This document shows, in pieces, positions 54,091 through 62,467 of a stretch of DNA of 64,000 nucleotides. The DNA lies in assembly GCF_019334345.1 (NCBI RefSeq), contig NZ_JAHWQX010000003.1, positions 496,001 through 560,000 on the forward strand, in the 5' to 3' direction. The stretch comes from Neohoeflea coraliihabitans (GTDB lineage Bacteria; Pseudomonadota; Alphaproteobacteria; Rhizobiales; Rhizobiaceae). Position 1 is the first letter of the stretch. Each line of letters begins with the position of its first letter. The notes under the pieces are model-generated. The model saw only the letters and a program-made list of their open reading frames with translations. It was not told the origin of the DNA and did not search any database. The position numbers were made by a program, and so were the translations under genes.

Positions 54091-57000
54091 TCATTGCGCA
54101 TTCTCTGGTTCGAGAACGCGTCTGAAATCTTCGCTCTGATAGGGTTTGGCCAGCCAGGCGACATCGGACCCCAGGTCCTCGCCGCCATATTCATCGGGTC
54201 CGCCATAGCCCGAGGCGATAACGATGCGCATTGACGGCCAGCGATCGCGAACCTTCGAGACGAGGCATGCGCCGGACATTCCCGGCAGGCCGAGATCGGT
54301 GATCAGGACATCGATCTTCTCGCTATCGAGCGTGCGCAGCGCTTCCGGCGCGGTCCCGGCTTCGAAGACCGTGTGGCCAAGATCGGCCAGCATGTCCGAG
54401 CCGGTCATGCGGATGAGCGGTTCGTCCTCGACCAGCAGGATCTTCAGCCCGGCGCCATTCAGAGGCGTGGGCGAAGCCGCGAGGGTGGCCTGAGGCGTGC
54501 TTTGCTTCCGGTCAAGATGCGCGCGCAGCCGCTGTGCCAACTCGTCACGCGTATAGGGTTTGCGCAGGAGATCTATTTCGGCATCATCGCGCCCGTTCTC
54601 GGCGATGGCACCTTCCATGTAGCCAGACGTGAACAGCACGGCCAGACCGGGAATGCGATCCTGTGCACGCCGCGCCAGCTCCTGGCTGCGCAGGGGTCCC
54701 GGCATCACGAAATCGGTGAACAACAGGTCGATCGGCGCGCCGCTTTCCACGATCGCCAGCCCACTGGCGGCGTCTCTGGCATGCAGCACCCTATAGCCGA
54801 GTTCCGAGAGCATCTCGACGACCGTGGCGCGCACTTCTTCATCGTCTTCGACCACCAGGATCGTTTCGGCGCCACCGCATACCGGTCCTGTCGATGCGGG
54901 CGTCTTCACTTCCTCCGCCTGGGTGGTCCGGGGGAGATAGATGCAGAACGTGGCACCCTGACCAACCTCGCTGTCGAGGCTGATATGGCCACCAGACTGT
55001 TTGGTCAGTCCATAGACCATGCTGAGCCCAAGTCCGGACCCTTCACCGGGCGGCTTGGTGGTGAAAAACGGCTCGAAGACCTGGTCGAGAATGTCGGAGG
55101 AAATGCCGCATCCGGTGTCGCTCATCTCGATCTTGACATACTCACCGGGCTTTACATCGGAGTGCTGACGGGCATAGCGCTTATCGAGATATGCGTTGCT
55201 GACCTTGATGGTCAACTTGCCGTGCCCTTGCATGGCATCGCGGGCATTGATCGCGAGATTGAGCAAGGCATTCTCGACCTGGGATTCATCTGCCAGCGAG
55301 TTCCACAGGTTTTCGGCGATCTCCGTGACCACTTCGATGCCCTCGCCGAGGGCCCGCTGCAGCAAATCGTCCATGCCCGAGACCAGTCCGCCGAGATTGA
55401 CCGGCTTGGGGGTCAGCGGCTGCTTGCGTCCGAATGCGAGGAGATGCGAGGCAAGTCGCGCGCCCCGGTCGACCCCGGCCATGGCATTTTGCACCCGCTG
55501 CTGGGCGCGCGGGTGGTCTGCCACATCGCGCATGAGCAACTGAAGATTGCCGCTGATGACCTGCAGCAGGTTGTTGAAATCATGCGCGACGCCTCCTGTC
55601 AGCTTGCCGAGTGCTTCCAGTTTCTGAGACTGACGCAGCTGCTCCTCGATCACCGACCGCTCCGCGACGGCCTCCTCGACGCGCATCTTGAGGGCCGCGT
55701 TGAAATTCGTCATGGCTTCGCGCGCCTTAATCTCCTCCGTGATCTCGCGCACCTCGATGACCGTGCCGACGGCCTTTCCGGTGTCGTCCCGGATGGGGCT
55801 GGCGGTGAAGGCAACGGGGTAGAATGTGCCATCCTTGTGAATGAAGGTTTCTTCGCCCTGAACCTGGTTTTCCTCCGGAAACGCCCGGTCGATGGCACAT
55901 TCATGCAGCGGGAAGGGGCGCCCGTCGGGATAGGTGTGGTGGATGACGTCGTGAAGCGGCCGGCCACGCGTCTCTTCGAAGGCATAGCCGGTCAGGCGTT
56001 CGGCGGCCGGGTTCATGTAAACGCATTCCTGCCGGTCATCCATCAGGAACACGGACATCGTGGTGTTGTCCAAAATGGTATCGAGGCGCTGGGAGACCTC
56101 CTTGAGCGCGCGGACGGCCACGTCGCGGGCCGTCGTGTCTTCGGTGGCGGCAAAAAACACGGGACGATCGTCATCCTGCAGCAGCTGGATCGATACGAGG
56201 ACATTGTACTCGCTGCCGTCCTTGCGGCGATGCACGGTTTCGAATTGCTGGACGGATTTTTCGCCCGTGCGCAGCGGCCAAAGAAGACGCTCGAAGGACT
56301 CTGCCGTCATCAACGGCTTGATGTCGAGCGGCGTGAGCGCGCGCATTTCTTCCATCGCGTAGCCGAGATTTTCGCGCGCACCCCGGTTGACCAGGATGAA
56401 TTTGAGCGTTTCCGTATCGAAAACATAGGTCTCGTTCGCAGCGTCCTCGACGATCCGGCCCAGCCGCTCATTGGTCGAAGCCGTGACGAGGCGCTGCATT
56501 TCCGCTGCCGCCCGGCCGGCAAACAATTCCAGTGTCTCTCGGGGCAGGAGTTCTTCGTTGATCGGCTTGTCATTCAGCACCGCGAGAAGCCCGAGATTGC
56601 CACCATCCGCACTGCGAAGCGGCACACCGAGATAGCTTTCGGCCCCCATCTCGCCAAGAAGCGGGTCGTCGGGAAAAAGATCGGCAACATCGCGCGGATA
56701 GAAACAGATATCGTCCCCGAGCACGTTGGCGCACGGGGTCCCTTGCAGATCGTATTCGAAATACTCCTGTGCGCGGCCATCGCTCCATGCCGAAATGACG
56801 CGTGCGCGCTTGGGATTCTGCGGATGCAGATCGCACAGCAGCACCCAGCGCACCTGCAACGCCTCCGCCAGCGCTTCAACCACCGCATCCAGAAAGGGGC
56901 GGCCGACAAGGCGTGCGCACTCGATCAGTTTCTGACGCGCAGCCTCATATCCCTTGCGCGCGGAAATATCGCGGGCGATCTTCGAGGCGCCGACAATGGT

Positions 57001-57330
57001 TCCGTTTTCGTCCTTGATCGGCGAAACGGTGAGAGAAATGTCGAGGGCCCTGCCATCTTTCGCAAGACGCTTGGTTTCGAAATGGCTGACGTTCTGTCCC
57101 TGGCGAATGTTGGAGAGAATCGCATCCTCTTCCGCATGCCGTTCCTCAGGGATGATCTTGGTGATCGATACGCCGACCATCGTCTCGGCATCGTAGCCGA
57201 AAAGCTTGGTCGCACCCTGGTTCCAACTGGTGACCGTGCCGTCGAGCGCAAGGCTGATGATGGCATCTTCGCAATGTTCGACGATCGATGCGAAGCGCGT
57301 CGTCAAGGAGCCTTCTGTATTCTCAGTCAT
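54091..57330 (-). CDS. Hybrid sensor histidine kinase with PAS-GAF-PAS-PAS and two receiver domains
   Basis: A cytoplasmic 1079-aa sensor; no transmembrane segment seen. Domain order: PAS 1 (about 10-126), GAF (145-285), PAS 2 (288-400), PAS 3 (412-535), coiled linker, HisKA with phosphorylated His583 in GVAHDFNNLL, ATPase (680-800, GSGLGLSMVYGL), receiver 1 with Asp873 (FTDFVMPG) and receiver 2 with Asp1012 (LITDLGLPG). No output domain exists, so signals must pass to a phosphotransferase or other partner. The AHDFNN box places it in the HPK4-type family. Ligand and targets are unknown. Confidence 0.93.
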   Translation of the reverse strand: MTENTEGSLTTRFASIVEHCEDAIISLALDGTVTSWNQGATKLFGYDAETMVGVSITKIIPEERHAEEDAILSNIRQGQNVSHFETKRLAKDGRALDISLTVSPIKDENGTIVGASKIARDISARKGYEAARQKLIECARLVGRPFLDAVVEALAEALQVRWVLLCDLHPQNPKRARVISAWSDGRAQEYFEYDLQGTPCANVLGDDICFYPRDVADLFPDDPLLGEMGAESYLGVPLRSADGGNLGLLAVLNDKPINEELLPRETLELFAGRAAAEMQRLVTASTNERLGRIVEDAANETYVFDTETLKFILVNRGARENLGYAMEEMRALTPLDIKPLMTAESFERLLWPLRTGEKSVQQFETVHRRKDGSEYNVLVSIQLLQDDDRPVFFAATEDTTARDVAVRALKEVSQRLDTILDNTTMSVFLMDDRQECVYMNPAAERLTGYAFEETRGRPLHDVIHHTYPDGRPFPLHECAIDRAFPEENQVQGEETFIHKDGTFYPVAFTASPIRDDTGKAVGTVIEVREITEEIKAREAMTNFNAALKMRVEEAVAERSVIEEQLRQSQKLEALGKLTGGVAHDFNNLLQVISGNLQLLMRDVADHPRAQQRVQNAMAGVDRGARLASHLLAFGRKQPLTPKPVNLGGLVSGMDDLLQRALGEGIEVVTEIAENLWNSLADESQVENALLNLAINARDAMQGHGKLTIKVSNAYLDKRYARQHSDVKPGEYVKIEMSDTGCGISSDILDQVFEPFFTTKPPGEGSGLGLSMVYGLTKQSGGHISLDSEVGQGATFCIYLPRTTQAEEVKTPASTGPVCGGAETILVVEDDEEVRATVVEMLSELGYRVLHARDAASGLAIVESGAPIDLLFTDFVMPGPLRSQELARRAQDRIPGLAVLFTSGYMEGAIAENGRDDAEIDLLRKPYTRDELAQRLRAHLDRKQSTPQATLAASPTPLNGAGLKILLVEDEPLIRMTGSDMLADLGHTVFEAGTAPEALRTLDSEKIDVLITDLGLPGMSGACLVSKVRDRWPSMRIVIASGYGGPDEYGGEDLGSDVAWLAKPYQSEDFRRVLEPENAQ

Positions 57331-57495
57331 TCACCTACCCGGCCGGCCACTGGAAAATCTAACTGGATTCTATCGGATAAAGTGGGTCGGTTTGCAATCG
57401 CAACAAGGCCCCGGCGCAAAGGTTTTGCGCGGCGGCGCCGTTCATCGGCCATTCATCAGAGATTGCATAACCTGACCAGATCAAGGAGGAGGATT

Positions 57496-57741
57496 ATGAT
57501 CATGCAGTCCAGATATTCCCGCATCGCCTTCGCACTGGTCGGGGTGACGATGCTTTCGACACCTGCGTCGGCGAAGATCTACAATGTGCAGTTTGCCGGA
57601 AAGGTGGTGCAGGTTGACTGCCCGGAAGATCCGGCGGGGCACACGCTGACCTGGGTCAACCAGAACTGCACAGGCGTGCGGACCAGCCAGAATGAACCGG
57701 CGCAGATGCGGAAAGCCGACACGAAACGCCAGTCCCAGTAG
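57496..57741 (+). CDS. Small secreted protein of unknown function
   Basis: An 81-aa protein with a clear signal peptide (cleavage near TPASA at about residue 26) and a mature part of about 55 residues containing two cysteines (QVDCPED and NQNCTG) that could form a disulfide. A very strong ribosome site, AAGGAGGAGG, precedes ATG 57496. Reads IYNVQFAGKVVQVDCPEDP; no family recognised. Confidence 0.75.
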   Translation: MIMQSRYSRIAFALVGVTMLSTPASAKIYNVQFAGKVVQVDCPEDPAGHTLTWVNQNCTGVRTSQNEPAQMRKADTKRQSQ

Positions 57742-57772
57742 GACCGCCGTGACAATCCGCGGTTCATGATTC

Positions 57773-57813
57773 GCCTCCTCCGGTGCCTCTACGCAAGGGG
57801 GACCGGAGGAGGC
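57773..57813 (+). terminator. Rho-independent terminator after secreted protein gene
   Basis: Perfect 12-bp inverted repeat GCCTCCTCCGGT (57773-57784) and ACCGGAGGAGGC (57802-57813), followed by TATGCTTTTG. Confidence 0.75.
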
Positions 57814-57856
57814 TATGCTTTTGTGCTAGAGATTGACGGACTGCGGCAGGCCGGGT

Positions 57857-58054
57857 CTAGAACCACTCTACGCGGTTTGGCCGGCTAACAGACAATTGTG
57901 GCAGAGGCTTAGGAGGTGCCGGTCGGCCGCCATCATCCTCCCAGCGTGCCAGGCATTCCGTGTAGGTATCGCGGGTGCCGCCCGCCGACACGCACCGGCT
58001 GAGGTCGTTCGTGCCGGGCATAGTCTGTTGCACGTGATTCCTGGAGATCATCAT
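57857..58054 (-). CDS. Hypothetical small protein (65 aa)
   Basis: Starts MMISRNHVQQT; AAAGGAACG lies upstream. Contains two cysteines (LSRCVSAGG, TECLARWEDDGG) and a proline-rich tail ending RVEWF. It is 90 nt downstream of the DUF1127 gene on the same strand. No family recognised; it may not be real, but codon use and the ribosome site are acceptable. Confidence 0.45.
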   Translation of the reverse strand: MMISRNHVQQTMPGTNDLSRCVSAGGTRDTYTECLARWEDDGGRPAPPKPLPQLSVSRPNRVEWF

Positions 58055-58112
58055 CCGCTCGTTCCTTTGTAGTCGTGGCCTTTCCATATGCGGCCTTTCC
58101 AGTTGCGGGGAC

Positions 58113-58136
58113 GCGCCGCCGCCGGGACGGCGGCGC
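58113..58136 (-). terminator. GC-rich hairpin after DUF1127 gene
   Basis: 9-bp arms GCGCCGCCG (58113-58121) and CGGCGGCGC (58128-58136), 8 nt beyond the gene end. No U-run on the minus strand; weak terminator or mRNA hairpin. Confidence 0.4.
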
Positions 58137-58144
58137 CGTACGCG

Positions 58145-58471
58145 CTACACGCTAAAACCGGATTGCACAGCTGATTCGTCCTGCGGCTGGTGCTCACGTT
58201 CGACATCGGCTGCGACCGGACGCATCCCCAATTCGCGATCGCTGAAGCTGGCGACAAGCCGGGGAATATCGTGGCGCTCAATGCCGATGTCGCGCAGGAG
58301 ATGATCATCCAGCTCTTGCAGCGCGGTTATCATCCGGCGGCGCTGCCATCTGCGGAACAGGGTCCGCGCCATTTGGCGCAGACCCGAGCTACGCTGGCTT
58401 CGCGCGTGCTGGCGGGGTGCAGAAAGAGGAGAAGGACTTGGCGTGTTCAGCTTGGTACTAGGGGGGAACAT
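58145..58471 (-). CDS. DUF1127 domain protein
   Basis: A 108-aa protein whose middle part LFRRWQRRRMITALQELDDH and LLRDIGIERHDIPRLV is the DUF1127 (YjiS-like) domain. Small DUF1127 proteins of alphaproteobacteria influence phosphate, carbon and RNA metabolism. This one has extra N- and C-terminal tails that look disordered. ATG 58471 follows GGAGCG; a longer start at 58501 is possible. Confidence 0.8.
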   Translation of the reverse strand: MFPPSTKLNTPSPSPLSAPRQHARSQRSSGLRQMARTLFRRWQRRRMITALQELDDHLLRDIGIERHDIPRLVASFSDRELGMRPVAADVEREHQPQDESAVQSGFSV

Positions 58472-58802
58472 GACTCGCTCCGAAATAGAAGGTTGAACCA
58501 AGACGTTCGCAGGCCAGCGTCGACCCTTTCGCGGGATCAGCGAAAGCCGGTCGCGCGGGCGCGATTGTCATTCGGGAATATCCGTTTGAGATTGAAAAAG
58601 CCCCGGGACGCGAACAGGCACGATGGCCTGGCTCCGCCCGGGGTCACCGGCGGTTCAGTGTACGTCCTGCCTTAGGCAGGAACCTTCTATGAAGACTGAA
58701 CGTGGTCATGACCTTGATATCGGTTTCGGAGTGCAGCTTATCAAGGGCGCAAGCCAGCATGCGACACTTTGGCGCCTGGCGGCCATCCAAGGTCCGTTTT
58801 GG
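58472..58802. other. 331-bp region without a supported gene
   Basis: Holds the DUF1127 promoter side and the end of the pirin gene. A short hairpin TCCTGCC-TTA-GGCAGGA lies at 58665-58681 and is a weak terminator candidate. An ORF from ATG 58689 runs into the pirin gene antisense and is not accepted. Confidence 0.5.
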
Positions 58803-59765
58803 TCAAGGATAATACACACCGCCAAGCGCGCGGCGCGGCTTGCCTGGTCCCTCGGGCAGCGGAATGAAATCCGCCTCATCGCCCGGTACCGTATCGAAAC
58901 GGCCGCGCCTCCATTCCTCCTTGGCCTGCTCGATGCGCTCGGGGCGGGAGGACACGAAGTTCCACCAGATGTAACGCGGGCCGCCCATCGGCTCGCCCCC
59001 GAACAGCATGAAGCGCGCGGCGCTTGTCGCTTTCACGGTGATCGCATCTCCGGGACGCAAAATCAGAAGCTGGCCGGGCGGAAAACTGTCGCCAGCGATC
59101 TCGATTTCTCCGGCAATCGTGTAGAGCGCGCGTTCCTCGTAGGTCGCGTCGATCGGCACCTGCCGGCCAGCCTGCAGGCTGATATCGCCATAAAGCGCGC
59201 CGCTGGCGGTCTTGAGCTTCGACGCCTTGCCGAAGGCCTCGCCGGCAATAAGGCGGGCGGTGATCCCGTCACTGTCAAAGACCGGCAATTCGTCAGCGCC
59301 GTAATGGATGAAATCCGGATCGGTTTCTTCCTGTGTTTCGGGCAACGCCAGCCAGGTCTGCAGGCCGAACAGCCTCTGGCCGTCCTTTCGTTTTTGGTCG
59401 GAGGTGCGTTCCGAATGCACGATGCCCTTGCCCGCCTTCATCCAGTTCACGGCCCCCGGACGGATGGCCTGTTCGGTTCCAAGTGAATCGCGATGCAGGA
59501 TCTCGCCTTCGAAGAGATAGGTCAGGGTGGCGAGATTGATATGCGGATGCGGGCGCACGTCGATGCCCTGATCCGTGAGGAACTCCGCCGGTCCCATCTG
59601 GTCGAAGAATATGAACGGGCCGACCATCTGCCGCTTGGTCGAAGGCAGGGCGCGCCGCACTTCCATTTCGCCAAGATCGACGGCGCGCGGCACGATCAGG
59701 GTCTCGATGGCGTTGATGGTGTCGCGGTCACCAAGCGCCGGGTCGGGGGTGGGGGAGTAACTCAT
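58803..59765 (-). CDS. Pirin family protein (bicupin)
   Basis: A 320-aa cytoplasmic protein. Residues about 20-150 form the N-terminal pirin domain with the metal site RPHPHINLATLTYLFEGE, and GKGIVHSERT gives the remaining His and Glu ligands. The C-terminal cupin domain is at about 200-300. The metal ligands needed for quercetinase-type activity are kept, but substrates of bacterial pirins are rarely known. Start ATG 59765 is normal for the family. Confidence 0.92.
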   Translation of the reverse strand: MSYSPTPDPALGDRDTINAIETLIVPRAVDLGEMEVRRALPSTKRQMVGPFIFFDQMGPAEFLTDQGIDVRPHPHINLATLTYLFEGEILHRDSLGTEQAIRPGAVNWMKAGKGIVHSERTSDQKRKDGQRLFGLQTWLALPETQEETDPDFIHYGADELPVFDSDGITARLIAGEAFGKASKLKTASGALYGDISLQAGRQVPIDATYEERALYTIAGEIEIAGDSFPPGQLLILRPGDAITVKATSAARFMLFGGEPMGGPRYIWWNFVSSRPERIEQAKEEWRRGRFDTVPGDEADFIPLPEGPGKPRRALGGVYYP

Positions 59766-59838
59766 CGCATTGTCTCCGTCTCGCAAGCATCTTGGCAGCA
59801 AGCCGCGGTACTGGCAAACAATCCAGCGACGAACGAGA

Positions 59839-59864
59839 AAAGGCCCCGCCGTGGCAGGGCCTTT
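59839..59864 (-). terminator. Rho-independent terminator of outer-membrane protein gene 1
   Basis: AAAGGCCC (59839-59846) pairs with GGGCCTTT (59857-59864), with an inner GCC/GGC stem; A-run on the plus strand gives U's in the minus transcript. Duplicated at 61014. Confidence 0.75.
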
Positions 59865-59893
59865 CAATCTGGCTTCGAGCTGAGCGGTGATCG

Positions 59894-60826
59894 CTAACCG
59901 CCAAACCTGAACGTCGCTTTCACAAAGGGACCGTGCGTGTAGTGGTCCGCGGCCTCGCCGGTGAGAAAATCGGTGGCAATGTCGCTGAAATAGTCGATCC
60001 GGTAGCCGGCGGTTACCGACGCGGCTGGACTGAAGGAATAGGTCAGGCCGGCCGATGCCTCGCCGTTGAGCACCCATTCGTTCTCCGAGGCGGCGTCGGC
60101 GAAGCTTGCCGAGCCGTAGCCAGTGGCATAGCCGTAGCCAAAAAGCTCCACCTCGCGCTTGCCGTAAATCGCAGCGCCCGCGGCGGCGAGGTCAAGCGAC
60201 AGGGCATCGGTCAGGCCGAAGCGGTGCTCTATGCCGATGCGTGGGCCGATCCCTGTGAAGGTGGCGTCGCCGGTCACGAAGCCAAAGGCATAGGTGCCGG
60301 GAAAAGCCACGAAACCATCGCCCTGCAATGATGCATCGTAATGGGCGAAGCGCAGGCCGGCGTGGATCCTTGTGCCAACGCCGAGCTCGCGCCCGACTTC
60401 GAAGTCGGCGAGCATCAGTTTCTGGTCGATCTCGGCTTCAAGGCCGGCGTAAAACGGGAAGGCGGCATAATAAAAGCTGCTGCGGCCATCCGACTGCATG
60501 TAGGTGAAGCGGCCGACGAAATCATATTCCATTCCCGCCGGTTTGACGCCGAGCTCGATCGAACCGCCCCAGCCATCGTCGGGGCTCGGGTCAAAGTCGT
60601 CGAGGAAAAGGCCAATGAGGCCGTCGTCATCGAACAGACTGTCGGGATGGATGTTGTAGCGTCCCTCCAGCGACACCCAGGCGGAGGTCGCGGGCGGGGC
60701 CAGTTCGATTCCGGTTGGTGCCGCGACATAGTCGACAGCATCGGCGGCCAGCGCCGGACTGGATGCGACGGCGGCAAGGGCCAGGCCGGAGATGGTGGAA
60801 AGAAGGCGGGTTCTGACAGGGCGCAT
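59894..60826 (-). CDS. Outer-membrane beta-barrel protein, Lpg1974-like (paralogue 1)
   Basis: A 310-aa protein with a signal peptide (MRPVRTRLLS, cleavage near ALAAD at about residue 28). The rest is alternating beta-strand sequence ending in a C-terminal phenylalanine-type motif (KATFRFGG). It resembles Lpg1974-type pore-forming outer-membrane proteins (GIGPRIGIEHRFGL, ASAGLTYSFSP, AGYRIDYF). Its twin follows at 61069. Start ATG 60826 chosen because the signal peptide is complete. Confidence 0.8.
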   Translation of the reverse strand: MRPVRTRLLSTISGLALAAVASSPALAADAVDYVAAPTGIELAPPATSAWVSLEGRYNIHPDSLFDDDGLIGLFLDDFDPSPDDGWGGSIELGVKPAGMEYDFVGRFTYMQSDGRSSFYYAAFPFYAGLEAEIDQKLMLADFEVGRELGVGTRIHAGLRFAHYDASLQGDGFVAFPGTYAFGFVTGDATFTGIGPRIGIEHRFGLTDALSLDLAAAGAAIYGKREVELFGYGYATGYGSASFADAASENEWVLNGEASAGLTYSFSPAASVTAGYRIDYFSDIATDFLTGEAADHYTHGPFVKATFRFGG

Positions 60827-60944
60827 GGGTCCCTCCAAAAATTGGAAACTTCCGTGGGCCCCTTGAATATAACTATTAAATTCCACGGGTGATATCGCAA
60901 GATATTTTTAACTTGCATAGGAAATCGGTGTATGCGTTTCCCAA

Positions 60945-61009
60945 TGGCCGTTGCAGAATCATCACAGACACAACCGATCGGGGAAAGCCGGACAGATGCC
61001 TTGCTGAGA
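60945..61009. repeat. 65-bp intergenic repeat, copy A
   Basis: Begins ATGGCCGTTGCAGAATCA. It lies 119 nt upstream of the start of outer-membrane gene 1, the same distance as copy B from gene 2. Confidence 0.65.
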
Positions 61010-61013
61010 CAAA

Positions 61014-61039
61014 AAAGGCCCCGCCGGAGCGGGGCCTTT
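61014..61039 (-). terminator. Rho-independent terminator of outer-membrane protein gene 2
   Basis: Perfect 11-bp arms AAAGGCCCCGC (61014-61024) and GCGGGGCCTTT (61029-61039) with loop CGGA and a poly-A start on the plus strand (U-run on minus), 30 nt beyond the stop. Confidence 0.85.
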
Positions 61040-61068
61040 CAATCTGGGTTCGAGCTCAGCGGTGATCG

Positions 61069-62001
61069 CTAACCGCCAAACCTGAATGTCGCTTTCAGGA
61101 ATGGGCCGTGTGTGTAGTGGTCCGCGGCCTGGCCGGTGAGGAAATCGGTGGCGATGTCGCTGAAATAGTCGATCCGGTAGCCGGCGGTTATCGACGAGGA
61201 TGGATTGAAGGAATAGGTCAGGCCGGCCGATGCCTCGGCGTTGAGCACCCATTCGTTCTCCGAGGTGGCGGCAGCAAAGACTCCCGGTCCGGACGTTGAC
61301 GAATAGTTGTAGGCGAAAATATCCGCCTCTCGCTTGCCGTAAATGGCAGCGCCTGCGGCGGCAAGGTCAAGCGACAGGGAATCGGTCAGGCCGAAGCGGT
61401 GCTCGATGCCGATGCGCGGGCCGATACCGGTGAAGCTGGCGTTGCCAGCCGCGAAGCCACCGCCATAATAGGCCGGATTGTAATAATCACCACCCGCCCG
61501 CAACGATCCGTCGTAATGCGCAAAGCGCAGGCCGGCATGGACCCTTGTGCCCACGCCGAGTTCACGTCCGACCTCGAAGTCGGCGAGCATCAGCTTCTGG
61601 TCAACCTCGGCTTCGAAGTCGCCGTAGTACGGACCATAGGAATAAAAATAGCTGCTGTTGCCTTCCGACTGCATGTAGGTGAAGCGGCCGACGAAATCAT
61701 AATCCATCCCGGCCGGCTTGACACCAAGTTCGATGGAGCCTCCCCAACCATCGTCGGGGCTCGGGTCGAGATCAGCGAAGTAGTATCCGAGGAGGCCGTT
61801 GCCATCAAATGGGCCGTTGGCGTGGATGTTGTAGCGGCCTTCCAGCGACACCCAGGCGGAAGTCGCGGACGGTGCCACCTCGATCCCGGTTGGTGCCGCG
61901 ACGTAGTCGACAGCGTCGGCGGCCAGCGCCGGACCGGATACGACGGCGGCAAGCGCCAGACCGGAGATGGTGGAAAGAAGGCGGGTTTTCACAGGGCGCA
62001 T
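61069..62001 (-). CDS. Outer-membrane beta-barrel protein, Lpg1974-like (paralogue 2)
   Basis: A 310-aa twin of the gene at 59894, with the same signal peptide region (MRPVKTRLLSTISGLALAAV) and ending KATFRFGG. Conserved core and strand motifs are nearly identical. Differences cluster in loops: NSSYFYSYGPYYGDFE here versus RSSFYYAAFPFYAGLE, and a Gly/Tyr-rich loop near residue 175. Tyr-rich loops may face outside. Likely product of the tandem duplication with loop diversification. Confidence 0.8.
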   Translation of the reverse strand: MRPVKTRLLSTISGLALAAVVSGPALAADAVDYVAAPTGIEVAPSATSAWVSLEGRYNIHANGPFDGNGLLGYYFADLDPSPDDGWGGSIELGVKPAGMDYDFVGRFTYMQSEGNSSYFYSYGPYYGDFEAEVDQKLMLADFEVGRELGVGTRVHAGLRFAHYDGSLRAGGDYYNPAYYGGGFAAGNASFTGIGPRIGIEHRFGLTDSLSLDLAAAGAAIYGKREADIFAYNYSSTSGPGVFAAATSENEWVLNAEASAGLTYSFNPSSSITAGYRIDYFSDIATDFLTGQAADHYTHGPFLKATFRFGG

Positions 62002-62120
62002 GGGTCACTCCAAAAAATTGGAAAATTTCCGTGTGCCCCTCAAAAATGACTATTAAATTCAAAGGTAAGACAAGCAAGGTGTTTGTCGTCGTACTTGACG
62101 CTGCGGAAGATCTTTTCCGC

Positions 62121-62185
62121 CGACCGTTGCAGAATCAGCACAGATACAACCGAACGGCGAAATGCCGGCAGATGCCTCTCGAAAG
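62121..62185. repeat. 65-bp intergenic repeat, copy B
   Basis: Begins CGACCGTTGCAGAATCAG; 120 nt upstream of outer-membrane gene 2. Aligns with copy A through GCAGATGCC. Confidence 0.65.
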
Positions 62186-62233
62186 CTTGCAACCTGTCGG
62201 TCCCGGCATCTGACGCTGGGGCAAGTTCTTTGC

Positions 62234-62302
62234 GATGGCCGTTGCAGAAACACCACAGGCGCAACCGGCGGGAGAGATGCCGGCCAGTCTGCGCTCTGCT
62301 GA
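62234..62302. repeat. Intergenic repeat, copy C
   Basis: Begins GATGGCCGTTGCAGAAAC and ends like copy A (GCTGAGA). It has no outer-membrane gene of its own, so it may be the remnant of a third duplication unit. The 62002-62467 stretch holds no gene besides these repeats. Confidence 0.6.
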
Positions 62303-62467
62303 GAATTGCGACCGGCCTGCGGCCTGCAGCGCAGTTTGACCTGCGAGACGACCGCGCGTAAATCTACCTCAAATGGTGGGGGTCAGGCCGTTCGAGACCT
62401 CGCGCGGCGCCGGTCATCTGTCAAAGTCCTGTCAACGTCCGGAGGATGTCCGGTCAGGGGGAACGCC

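Larger units (their letters stand above)
59839..62185 (-). repeat. Tandem duplication of an outer-membrane protein gene with its flanks
   Basis: Terminator hairpins (59839 and 61014), 310-codon genes (59894 and 61069) and upstream repeats (60945 and 62121) are all offset by about 1175 bp. The whole unit (promoter region, gene, terminator) was therefore copied. The copies have since diverged, mainly in the extracellular-loop parts of the gene. Confidence 0.85.

Noticed and set aside
54373-57741. 1122-aa ORF on the plus strand
   Set aside because: Antisense to the hybrid histidine kinase. Only its last 81 codons (from 57496) are a real gene with its own ribosome site and signal peptide.
58623-59486. 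ORF from about 58689 starting MKTERGHD
   Set aside because: A tolerable ribosome site, but beyond 40 codons it only reads the pirin gene antisense.
59766-60077. N-terminal extension of pirin
   Set aside because: It crosses the terminator of the neighbouring outer-membrane protein gene and part of its coding region, and is not conserved.
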